NCBI GenBank assembly: GCA_040880585.1
Contig: JBBDID010000048.1
Location: forward strand, 1 to 64,000
DNA: 64,000 bases
Direction of reading: 5' to 3'
From: Paracrocinitomix sp040880585
GTDB taxonomy: Bacteria > Bacteroidota > Bacteroidia > Flavobacteriales_D > Crocinitomicaceae
Position 1 is the first letter of the stretch. Each line of letters starts with the position of its first letter. Below are positions 1-6,248 of the stretch, piece after piece. The notes beneath the pieces are model-generated. The model did not search any database, had not been told where the DNA came from, and was given only the letters and a program-made list of their open reading frames with translations. The translations under genes were made by a program, and so were the position numbers.

Positions 1-146
1 TCAATTATATACATAATAATCCAGTTAAAGCCGGATTTGTGGATCAGCCTGAAGGCTGGAAGTATTCATCTGCAACAAATTATCTTGAGTTGAAATCGGT
101 TTTGCCTGAAGTACACTGTCTTTCGGGTCCCTTCAAAAGGGTTTAA
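1..146 (+). CDS. REP-associated tyrosine transposase (RAYT), C-terminal fragment
   Basis: The gene is cut by the window's left edge. The frame beginning at base 3 encodes 47 residues before a TAA at 144-146. It contains YIHNNPVKAGFV followed by WKYSSATNY, the characteristic end of Y1_Tnp/RAYT transposases in the HUH nuclease superfamily. Family members cut single-stranded DNA at REP palindromes with a catalytic tyrosine and an HUH motif, but both lie upstream of the window. The assignment is supported by a perfect REP-like palindrome 30 bases after the stop and a degenerate copy 65 bases further on. Whether the whole gene is intact cannot be judged here. Confidence 0.85.
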   Translation, partial: NYIHNNPVKAGFVDQPEGWKYSSATNYLELKSVLPEVHCLSGPFKRV

Positions 147-175
147 AGGTAGGCTTCGCAGGGTTGAAGTTTGTG

Positions 176-198
176 CCGCAGGATTGCAAATCCTGCGG
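176..198. repeat. REP-like palindrome beside the RAYT gene
   Basis: The arms CCGCAGGATT and AATCCTGCGG are perfect reverse complements of 10 bases around a 3-base GCA loop. The position just downstream of a RAYT gene is typical of REP elements mobilised by these transposases. It has no T tract, so it is not a standard intrinsic terminator, though it could protect the 3' end of the mRNA. Confidence 0.8.
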
Positions 199-240
199 AG
201 CGGGGAGCACACTCAATTTGAAGTACAATTATATATGGTT

Positions 241-264
241 TCGTAGGATTGCAAATGTTGCGGA
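241..264. repeat. Degenerate second REP copy
   Basis: This is a direct repeat of 176-199 with 4 mismatches in 24 bases. The central 12 bases AGGATTGCAAAT are unchanged, but the mismatches break the outer pairing of the hairpin. The two copies begin 65 bases apart, as in paired REP elements. Confidence 0.65.
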
Positions 265-274
265 TTGGGTAGGT

Positions 275-1129
275 CTACTTTATTTTGTCATATAGAATAC
301 TAGCACTTGTATCTGGCCCATTGTACCAATCTTTTGGATCTAACCATAGCCGACCTCCCCCCCAGGATGATAAATTATAGGGTTTAAGTTCACCATCAGT
401 AAGTATGTCAATATTATATTCATTCTTCAGAATTTTTAGCATGTCGTCTTCAGATAGATCTAGTGTTTCAGGTATGGTATGAGGAAAACTGTGAAAATGT
501 TCAAAGGGACTATCATAATCTACCGGTTGAAAATCATAATGTACCAAACCATATTTTCCATGCTCATACGGTAAATTGTGATGATATGCTCGAAGAAAAG
601 ACACTAGTTGTGGATCAAACTCTGATCTCTCATAAATTTCTGATAAGTACAATCCAGTGCTCTCTAAATATTCAATACGAAGCGTATCAGGGCTTGAGTT
701 CATAGAAACATGTATATTGCTCTCAATATTTGTCCAGATTGAAGACCATCTATTGAATCCAATGATGATATTATTAGAAAGGCTAATTTTACCTGATGCA
801 CGCAAATCGGTTGGAAAAGTGTACTCGAATAAAGAGTCACCGGCAAATTCAATAGTTAGCTCCGGGACTTTATTTGGACAAAGACTAGTACATTGAAGGA
901 TACCATCTACAGGTTCAATAGAACTTATTTGATATTCAACTGCGGTGTTATTATACTTCTTATTGACTTCCAGTGATTGTTTTGAAGATATAGTATCGAT
1001 TTTTACCAGGGTCCACTGGCCTTCAATATCCTCTAAGGATAATTGCCTCTCTTCGGTAATCTCGTTTCCACCCGCTTTGCATCCAATCAAACCCACACAA
1101 AGAAATAAGAAAAATAACCTAGCAGTCAC
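275..1129 (-). CDS. Hypothetical lipoprotein
   Basis: This 284-residue protein starts with a lipoprotein signal peptide. The segment MTARLFFLFLCVGLIGC ends in a lipobox L-I-G-C with the acylated cysteine at residue 17, so it is expected to be anchored in a membrane of the envelope. The mature part is polar and rich in Tyr, Asp and Ser, with no further membrane segment. I do not recognise a family for it. The first residues after the lipobox (EDIEGQWTLVKID) resemble the opening of small lipocalin-like lipoproteins, but that is a weak hint. It is transcribed towards the RAYT fragment and away from the small-gene array that follows. Confidence 0.7.
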   Translation of the reverse strand: MTARLFFLFLCVGLIGCKAGGNEITEERQLSLEDIEGQWTLVKIDTISSKQSLEVNKKYNNTAVEYQISSIEPVDGILQCTSLCPNKVPELTIEFAGDSLFEYTFPTDLRASGKISLSNNIIIGFNRWSSIWTNIESNIHVSMNSSPDTLRIEYLESTGLYLSEIYERSEFDPQLVSFLRAYHHNLPYEHGKYGLVHYDFQPVDYDSPFEHFHSFPHTIPETLDLSEDDMLKILKNEYNIDILTDGELKPYNLSSWGGGRLWLDPKDWYNGPDTSASILYDKIK

Positions 1130-1210
1130 GTTTAAATATTTGAATCAAGATAATGATAATTAGATTAAACGGCGTAGATTTTTTTTTTAAAACCACTTGC
1201 TCGTTGCGAG

Positions 1211-1289
1211 TTCCATTGTGTAGCGTGATGACTGTTCTTTATTTCTTTTTAAAAGGATTAAAATCATTAACTTTATTTTGAACTTAGCA
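1211..1289. repeat. Leader repeat, copy A
   Basis: This 79-base sequence ends 8 bases before the start of the next gene. It is about 89% identical, without gaps, to 3505-3583, and its core TAAAATCATTAACTTTATT also occurs in 2661-2709. It begins with TTCCATTGTGTAGCGTGATG, which is identical in copy C. All three copies lie directly upstream of plus-strand small genes, so the 3' end may act as a promoter: TATTTTG resembles the TAnnTTTG box. Confidence 0.75.
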
Positions 1290-1297
1290 CTCACTGA

Positions 1298-1858
1298 ATG
1301 GGAAGTACGAATTGGACAACAACACAGCTTAAGCTAAAAAGACATAACTTAAATTATGAATTCAACCCACAGTTAAATTCGCTCAAATTAGGCGGAATAA
1401 ACACTACTAGATATCAACTAATATATGTTTTTCTACCGACTGCAATTGGAATGGCTATTCTGTCCTTAATTTTTACTGGAATATTTTCGGATGGATCAAA
1501 CCTAAAAATGTGGCTTGGTACTGGAGCATGTTTTTTAGCTGCTATTTATGGAATTTATACTGTGAGTCGAATGAAAAATTCCAATAAGGATATAAAAATA
1601 TTTCATCCAGATAAAATCATTTTAGATGGTGAAAATTATACCGAGATTCCAGCAAATAAAATCAAATCAATTGAAAGCCGAGTTTCGAAAACAAAACAAG
1701 AGTTTCACGGTGAAGTTGTTCTTTCAACCAAAGACAACAAAGAGTATGTTTTGCTCGGTTTAATTGATGATGACAGCCGCCTAATAAGTGATGATCTTGA
1801 GTATTTCTCAGATTATCTTACTTCTCTGCTCAATGGAGGGAAGGAAAACGAATGTTAA
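1298..1858 (+). CDS. Hypothetical membrane protein with two TM helices
   Basis: The gene encodes 186 residues. After about 40 polar residues there are two closely spaced hydrophobic helices, roughly residues 43-65 and 72-90. A soluble C-terminal domain of about 95 residues follows, with alternating strands such as KIILDGENYTEIP and EVVLSTKDNKEYVLLG. This layout (short N-terminus, helical hairpin, small beta-rich domain) is common among uncharacterised Bacteroidota proteins of the bacterial-PH type, but I cannot assign a family. It lies in a run of unrelated small genes separated by repeats. The start sits 8 bases after the leader repeat. Confidence 0.6.
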   Translation: MGSTNWTTTQLKLKRHNLNYEFNPQLNSLKLGGINTTRYQLIYVFLPTAIGMAILSLIFTGIFSDGSNLKMWLGTGACFLAAIYGIYTVSRMKNSNKDIKIFHPDKIILDGENYTEIPANKIKSIESRVSKTKQEFHGEVVLSTKDNKEYVLLGLIDDDSRLISDDLEYFSDYLTSLLNGGKENEC

Positions 1859-2008
1859 CTTAGGAAATTCACAGCCCCCCCTTTTTTGCCGCCCGCTTCA
1901 CCACTCAGTAGCGTGTACATATCCGGGTGGCCCACGTAGGACAACCAGTGACCGGAGTTTTAGCCGACGCACTCGCAACGGTAATAAATTGTCTATATTT
2001 ACTCAAAC

Positions 2009-2021
2009 GTTGTATGCCGTT
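2009..2021. repeat. Inverted repeat flanking a small gene, left arm
   Basis: GTTGTATGCCGTT overlaps the start codon of the next gene (ATG at 2014). Its reverse complement, with one mismatch, is at 2623-2635 just after that gene's stop codon. The gene is therefore framed by 13-base inverted repeats. Confidence 0.6.
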
Positions 2022-2622
2022 AAGAAAGGTTAAATATTCAATTCTAATTTTATCTACTCTAGTGTTTTCTAGCGCATTGAGCCAAAAGTTAAATTATACG
2101 CTTAGCAAGTGTAAAAAGGTAAACCTCAAACCTAAAAAGTCGAAAATAGATAGTCTGACGGTATATATTTTACCAAGTGACAGCTTAGAATTATTTACAA
2201 AATCTACTGAAGCAATAATTGATTCAGTCTACTTTGGCATAAGTGGAAGTGACACCATAAATAGACTTGACCAGAATTACAGGGATGATTTTATTGAGGT
2301 ATTCCCATATTTTGGAATAGAAGACTCAGAACTTATATTAAGAATAATGGAAATGTATCCTAGAGCCGATCAATTAGAAAAGGAGCTTAGAAAATTAGGA
2401 TCAAACTTTCAATATGTGGCACCACATCTATTTAACAATTTTGGATCGAAATACGCAATAATACCTTATCAAAGAGGTTATAATTTCATAGACAAATCCG
2501 GAAATATCGTTTTTGATTGTGAATTTCAAAACCTCTCGAATTTTATAGATGGATATGCATTTGTTAAAATAGAAGGTATTTGGTTAAAAATGGATGGGGA
2601 AGGCAACTTGTTTAAGTTTTAA
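2014..2622 (+). CDS. Hypothetical secreted protein with WG-repeat-like C-terminus
   Basis: I place the start at the ATG at 2014 because it opens a clean signal peptide (MPLRKVKYSILILSTLVFSSALSQ). The frame is open further upstream, but that extension is repeat-like intergenic DNA. The product is about 202 residues, probably exported. The last 50 residues contain YNFIDKSGNIVFDCEF and YAFVKIEGIWLKMDGEG, which resemble the strand pairs of WG beta repeats. The middle part is not recognisable. The gene is bracketed by 13-base inverted repeats and preceded by about 155 bases of non-coding sequence, which suggests a movable unit. Confidence 0.55.
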   Translation: MPLRKVKYSILILSTLVFSSALSQKLNYTLSKCKKVNLKPKKSKIDSLTVYILPSDSLELFTKSTEAIIDSVYFGISGSDTINRLDQNYRDDFIEVFPYFGIEDSELILRIMEMYPRADQLEKELRKLGSNFQYVAPHLFNNFGSKYAIIPYQRGYNFIDKSGNIVFDCEFQNLSNFIDGYAFVKIEGIWLKMDGEGNLFKF

Positions 2623-2635
2623 AACGGCACACAAC
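2623..2635. repeat. Inverted repeat flanking a small gene, right arm
   Basis: AACGGCACACAAC is the reverse complement of 2009-2021 with one mismatch and begins one base after the upstream stop codon. It overlaps a small hairpin with arms ACAACA and TGTTGT around an 8-base loop. Confidence 0.6.
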
Positions 2636-2660
2636 ATACTACCCTGTTGTTGTGGATTTG

Positions 2661-2709
2661 CACCTTAAATCTGCGTTAACGGGGATTAAAATCATTAACT
2701 TTATTCTTA
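2661..2709. repeat. Leader repeat, copy B
   Basis: This copy combines two shared blocks. CACCTTAAATCTGCG matches the block at 3477-3491 (CACCTTAAATCCGCG), and GATTAAAATCATTAACTTTA matches the core of copies A and C. It precedes the secreted protein gene at 2765 by 55 bases. Confidence 0.65.
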
Positions 2710-2764
2710 GTGTTGGGTATCATTGCATGTAACTTTCTTTAAGCTGTATTTGTTTTAAGAATAC

Positions 2765-3466
2765 ATGACCCAAAATCTTTCATATCTAGTAATTATTTTG
2801 CTTTTAACTTCAAAAGGATTGGCTCAAAAAGATTCCATTAAGTACAACAATACAGGAAAGGAACACTTTACTTCAAATTATGTTTCAATAAATCTTAATT
2901 ACAGCCTTATAAGAACATATTCAAAATCGAGTTTTTATGAATATTTCCAAAACAACTACAATTCAAGATTTGGGCAAGACACTTATTCCGCTGGATTCAA
3001 TATTGCAGGACCAATTGTCATAGGTTCAATGTCAAGTTATAACAATGGAAAACATTTTGACGGACATACGGGTCTTCATTACCAATTTACGGATAAATTT
3101 GAACCGAATGACACCACATCATTTAATTTCAAAGCCATCCACTTCAATTTTGCTCTGGGTAAAGACATATTGTTTTTTTGGAATAATATAGATCTACCAT
3201 TGAGAATTGGAATTGATGGCGGTATGGCCTTTCTTCAATACAATAACCAAGGTAATAGAAACCCGTTTTTGAGCTTAATTGCACAATCGGAATTACGCTT
3301 TGTCCTTGGGAAAATAGTTTTGGGTTCGAAATTGGAAATAGGATATGATATAACCTCAAAAAATTGGAAACCAAAAAAGAATGGAATCAATGACGAACTT
3401 TCGTTTAAAAATCACTACTACTCTCTTCAGTTTTCGATAGGCTACAATTTGTTTAGAGCCAGTTAG
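2765..3466 (+). CDS. Putative outer-membrane beta-barrel protein
   Basis: The 233-residue product has a signal peptide (MTQNLSYLVIILLLTSKGLAQ). The remainder alternates hydrophobic and polar residues in strand-length blocks with glycine turns, for example FRLRIG-like stretches such as DLPLRIGIDGGMAFLQYN and IVLGSKLEIGYDITS. It ends with an aromatic-rich strand near the C-terminus (YYSLQFSIGYNLF), as expected for a small 8-10-stranded outer-membrane barrel. I cannot assign a named family or a ligand. It is a single gene between leader repeats B and C, with no functional link to its neighbours. Confidence 0.6.
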   Translation: MTQNLSYLVIILLLTSKGLAQKDSIKYNNTGKEHFTSNYVSINLNYSLIRTYSKSSFYEYFQNNYNSRFGQDTYSAGFNIAGPIVIGSMSSYNNGKHFDGHTGLHYQFTDKFEPNDTTSFNFKAIHFNFALGKDILFFWNNIDLPLRIGIDGGMAFLQYNNQGNRNPFLSLIAQSELRFVLGKIVLGSKLEIGYDITSKNWKPKKNGINDELSFKNHYYSLQFSIGYNLFRAS

Positions 3467-3504
3467 CGCAAATTTACACCTTAAATCCGCGACAACTGGT
3501 AAGA

Positions 3505-3583
3505 TTCCATTGTGTAGCGTGATGTGCATTCTTTATTCCTTTTTAAAAGGAATAAAATCATTAACTTTATTTTTAGCGTAGCA
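3505..3583. repeat. Leader repeat, copy C
   Basis: This is 79 bases aligned without gaps to copy A at 1211-1289, with about 9 mismatches. The first 20 bases and the block TAAAATCATTAACTTTATTTT are identical. It ends 12 bases before the ATG at 3596, which helps to place that start. CACCTTAAATCCGCG at 3477-3491 is shared with copy B. Confidence 0.75.
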
Positions 3584-3595
3584 TTAATTAATCCA

Positions 3596-3985
3596 ATGTT
3601 TGTACAAACAAAATGCAATAATTGTAAAGAGCAAATCTCTATCTGGACTTGGTCAGAGGATAGAGTTCGATTTGCTATGGAAAAAGGAGAAAATTTCACT
3701 TTAACTTGTAAAAAGTGTAATGATTCAAGTAAATATCATGTGAATAACTTTACTGCGGAGCCAAATAAGTATGTCTTATTAATAGCTGGAATCATATTTC
3801 TAATCGCTACTCCTTTAATAGGCTATTTTATTTATGATTATCTGTTCCGAATGGCATGGATATATGCAATTGTAGCAGTACTTGGGGTATTATTAATTCC
3901 TGTCACAGTTTATGGTCTGCTATTACGAGATGACAGAAATAAATGCAACAGTTTCAATAGAACTAAAATGTCCGAAAAAGGGTGA
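3596..3985 (+). CDS. Small zinc-ribbon membrane protein
   Basis: I chose the ATG at 3596, because the open frame upstream of it runs through the leader repeat. The product is about 129 residues. Residues 7-10 (CNNC) and 38-41 (CKKC) form a CxxC...CxxC zinc-ribbon-like pair. Two hydrophobic helices follow at about residues 52-76 and 82-105, and the tail is short and basic. The ribbon would face the cytoplasm if the N-terminus is inside. No specific function can be given. Confidence 0.6.
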   Translation: MFVQTKCNNCKEQISIWTWSEDRVRFAMEKGENFTLTCKKCNDSSKYHVNNFTAEPNKYVLLIAGIIFLIATPLIGYFIYDYLFRMAWIYAIVAVLGVLLIPVTVYGLLLRDDRNKCNSFNRTKMSEKG

Positions 3986-4013
3986 AAAACTAACCGGGTA
4001 GCCGGCGCACGCC

Positions 4014-4028
4014 TGCCTGCCGCAGGCA
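4014..4028. repeat. Short perfect palindrome
   Basis: TGCCTGC, a single C, then GCAGGCA. This GC-rich hairpin in an AT-rich intergenic stretch (3986-4100) lies between two small hypothetical genes. It is probably another dispersed intergenic repeat. Confidence 0.5.
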
Positions 4029-4100
4029 AGGTAGGACAGTCCGCCAGCTGGTTGTTTGCTTACAACCATTGACCATTTTATCAAAGCTGCCAAAATAAAT

Positions 4101-4499
4101 ATGAACGCTATGCCTAAAGCAAGACAACCATACGAAACGATTTACTTTACAAATTTGGTTTCGCAAACCGCTAAAGATGGGACTGTAGTAACTTACCTTG
4201 CATGGGATGAGTTTGCTGATAGAATTTATCCGCCGGTAGTGGTAAATCAATCTGAAGATCTTAATGATATTGTTGGCGGTTTAGTGAAGTTTTTTAATGG
4301 TATTAATGATGGATATAACCCTAACTTATATGCTAAAAACACAACTTACATTACTGACATTGAACCGGAATTACAACCCATCATCAGGGGACTGATCATG
4401 CCTGGTGATAATTTAGTGATTGATCACAAAAGAACAGCTGAAGTATTTGAGCCGATTCTCAGAAACTTTAGCGATTTTTTGAATAATAAAGACAAGTGA
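4101..4499 (+). CDS. Conserved hypothetical protein
   Basis: The product is about 132 residues from the ATG at 4101. A further ATG lies at 4110, and the in-frame TTG at 4056 is less likely because it sits in repeat-like sequence. It has no signal peptide or membrane segment, so it is probably cytoplasmic. The sequence looks alpha/beta, with YETIYFTNLVSQTAKDGTVV near the start and a final helix. I do not recognise a family. It is the last gene of the repeat-separated small-gene array. Confidence 0.5.
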   Translation: MNAMPKARQPYETIYFTNLVSQTAKDGTVVTYLAWDEFADRIYPPVVVNQSEDLNDIVGGLVKFFNGINDGYNPNLYAKNTTYITDIEPELQPIIRGLIMPGDNLVIDHKRTAEVFEPILRNFSDFLNNKDK

Positions 4500-4533
4500 A
4501 AACCGCAGCAGCAAAGCTCCTGTTGATTGTGCA

Positions 4534-4896
4534 TTAGCGCAGGATGAATATCCTCCGCAGCCAGTCACAAACCCTTCGCACCGGGGTGGGCTTATTTTGC
4601 TTATGTTTCTTACTCTTAATATAAAAAATCATCCCGACCGGCCAAAATAAAAAACAGAACGTAGCAAGTAAAAACCATATAACTAACCAGCCTACTCCAC
4701 CATTCGTCTGATTTGTGATGGGATAAACAATCGCCAACCATAAAAGAAAAACAACAGCACAACATCCCAAAAAATGAAGAAAAAATTTAAGCAGGCCTGA
4801 TCCTCCCTCAATTTGAAAGCAACGTATAGCCGCAATCACCCACGCTCCTACTGCGATCAATAAAATAAATAGAATTGTATAGCCCGGTACGTGCAT
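4534..4896 (-). CDS. Small membrane protein, paralogue of the next gene
   Basis: The product has 120 residues with three predicted membrane helices (about 6-24, 34-58 and 68-92) and a basic C-terminal tail. It is clearly related to the upstream gene at 4924-5280. Both have an LWLxIVYP motif at the end of helix 2 and a VIWFxxxxxxFLxWPxxxIxY stretch in helix 3. The pair probably arose by tandem duplication. It is the last gene of a three-gene minus-strand unit led by a coiled-coil lipoprotein. Function unknown. Confidence 0.6.
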   Translation of the reverse strand: MHVPGYTILFILLIAVGAWVIAAIRCFQIEGGSGLLKFFLHFLGCCAVVFLLWLAIVYPITNQTNGGVGWLVIWFLLATFCFLFWPVGMIFYIKSKKHKQNKPTPVRRVCDWLRRIFILR

Positions 4897-4923
4897 ATAT
4901 AAGCTTCATTTTTCCCCGGACGG

Positions 4924-5280
4924 TTATATATCCGTGTCCAGTATGTCGTCTTTTCTGCTTGACCTCTTTTTACGTTTGTTCGCATATTTCTTATTGAAAT
5001 ACAGGATCAGAACGATAGGCCAAACTAAAAATAGCAGAAGACTTGAAAAGAACCATATCACTGCTTCGGCCAATCCACATAACATTCCCTCACAATCCAG
5101 TGTAGGATAAACAATAATTAACCACAAAATAAATATCCCCGCAAAAGAGGCAAAAAGATTAACGAAATACCTGACCAAACTCGAATTATGAGCTAAACGG
5201 TATGATTTCACACCGGCAATTATCCAAAGAACAACCGCGCCAACACATACCAATAAAACGACAAGTGCCCCCGGATCCAT
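4924..5280 (-). CDS. Small membrane protein, paralogue of the gene downstream
   Basis: The product has 118 residues, three hydrophobic helices and a Lys/Arg-rich C-terminal tail (NKKYANKRKKRSSRK). It starts 6 bases after the stop of the coiled-coil lipoprotein gene, so the two are very likely co-transcribed. Its relationship to 4534-4896 is visible from the shared LWLIIVYP and VIWFF...WP motifs. The paired CxxxxC in the loop between helices 2 and 3 (CEGMLCG) is missing from the paralogue. Function unknown. Confidence 0.6.
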   Translation of the reverse strand: MDPGALVVLLVCVGAVVLWIIAGVKSYRLAHNSSLVRYFVNLFASFAGIFILWLIIVYPTLDCEGMLCGLAEAVIWFFSSLLLFLVWPIVLILYFNKKYANKRKKRSSRKDDILDTDI

Positions 5281-5286
5281 ATCTTC

Positions 5287-6150
5287 TTAATCAACAACAA
5301 CCACAAGGTATTTAGACACCTTCCAAAAAGATTTGTGATCGTGAATTTTGATTTTATGATTATTCCCACTGGAAATCAGTTCGTATGAAGAAGATGGGTG
5401 ATCTGTAATAAACTTGATTTTTTCTCCGGTCACCTCAATTAAATCCGTTTTTGTGATATCAATGGGCGTGAAGTAATTTTCATTGAAATTGTCTTTCAAC
5501 TCGGTTTTTTTACCTATTCCGATAAATCCGCCTTCTTTAATCAATACCCCATTGGATTCCAATTCTTTAAAAGTTCCGTAAGCGTAGTATCCTTTGTTCA
5601 GTTCTTGCAAGGTCTCGGCTGTTAATTCCGTTTGTTCCTGATAGGCCTCCAGTAACTCTACATACTCTCTATCCAAATCAGCCAGTTCAACCCGTAGCAT
5701 CTCAATCTCTTCTTCTTGCACCTGAATTTTATCCATCAAGTGATTCACCATAGTTTTAAGTTCCGCAATCTCTAGGTTTTTATTTCCCAACATTTTATTG
5801 AGTTCACTTACTTTTTTTGCATTTTCTTCTCTTAAATAATTGATGTTTTGAATTTCCTGAAGGATCCACTGTTTACTGTCCTCTTCCAATTCCATATCCG
5901 TTGAGCGGAACCTGATTTCATCATCTTTCAGGTTGATCATGGCCAGGTTTTGCTCAATCTCATTAAACAACATCATGGTTTCATTGATCACCGAATCTTT
6001 TTCATTCAACTGCCCTTCCAATACGCGGATCTCAGATTTTAACCGGGCCAGCTCTTCACTGCTTTCAGTTGAGCCTTCGGCTGTATCAACATCTCCCTGG
6101 CAAGAGAAAAGTATAGTAGAAATTAAGGTGAACACAAAAAATCGCTTCAT
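5287..6150 (-). CDS. Coiled-coil lipoprotein
   Basis: The product has 287 residues. A lipoprotein signal peptide ends at L-F-S-C (Cys17). Residues about 30-190 are almost continuous heptad-type coiled coil (ESSEELARLKSEIRVLEGQL and following). A C-terminal globular part of about 90 residues begins at GYYAYGTFKELESNGVLIKE. Family members of this shape are exported lipoproteins of unknown role in Bacteroidota. It leads the unit with the two small membrane proteins, so the three may form one envelope complex. A minus-strand -7 box TAGCTTTG lies 45 bases upstream. Confidence 0.65.
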   Translation of the reverse strand: MKRFFVFTLISTILFSCQGDVDTAEGSTESSEELARLKSEIRVLEGQLNEKDSVINETMMLFNEIEQNLAMINLKDDEIRFRSTDMELEEDSKQWILQEIQNINYLREENAKKVSELNKMLGNKNLEIAELKTMVNHLMDKIQVQEEEIEMLRVELADLDREYVELLEAYQEQTELTAETLQELNKGYYAYGTFKELESNGVLIKEGGFIGIGKKTELKDNFNENYFTPIDITKTDLIEVTGEKIKFITDHPSSSYELISSGNNHKIKIHDHKSFWKVSKYLVVVVD

Positions 6151-6194
6151 GGTTGTTTCGTTTATTAGGTTTAACTTTGATTGGCTCTTACGGA

Positions 6195-6202
6195 CAAAGC
6201 TA
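6195..6202 (-). promoter_or_regulatory. Candidate -7 promoter box for the lipoprotein operon
   Basis: Read on the minus strand, this is TAGCTTTG, an exact fit to the Bacteroidota sigma-ABfr -7 consensus TAnnTTTG. The start codon at 6150 is 45 bases downstream. A TTTG at 6220-6217 could be the -33 element, but the spacing is short. Confidence 0.45.
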
Positions 6203-6224
6203 GTTAATATTTAATTCAAATGTT

Positions 6225-6232
6225 TACTTTTG
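6225..6232 (+). promoter_or_regulatory. Candidate -7 promoter box for the M61 peptidase gene
   Basis: TACTTTTG matches TAnnTTTG and lies 16 bases before the ATG at 6249. No good -33 TTTG is visible at the usual distance. It is divergent from the box at 6195-6202. Confidence 0.45.
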
Positions 6233-6248
6233 AACTAAAATCAAGAAA

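Noticed and set aside
1859..2030. Integron attC site
   Set aside because: Some bases resemble the GTTRRRY core, but the site lacks the paired R and L boxes, and no integrase is in view. It is recorded only as an inverted repeat.
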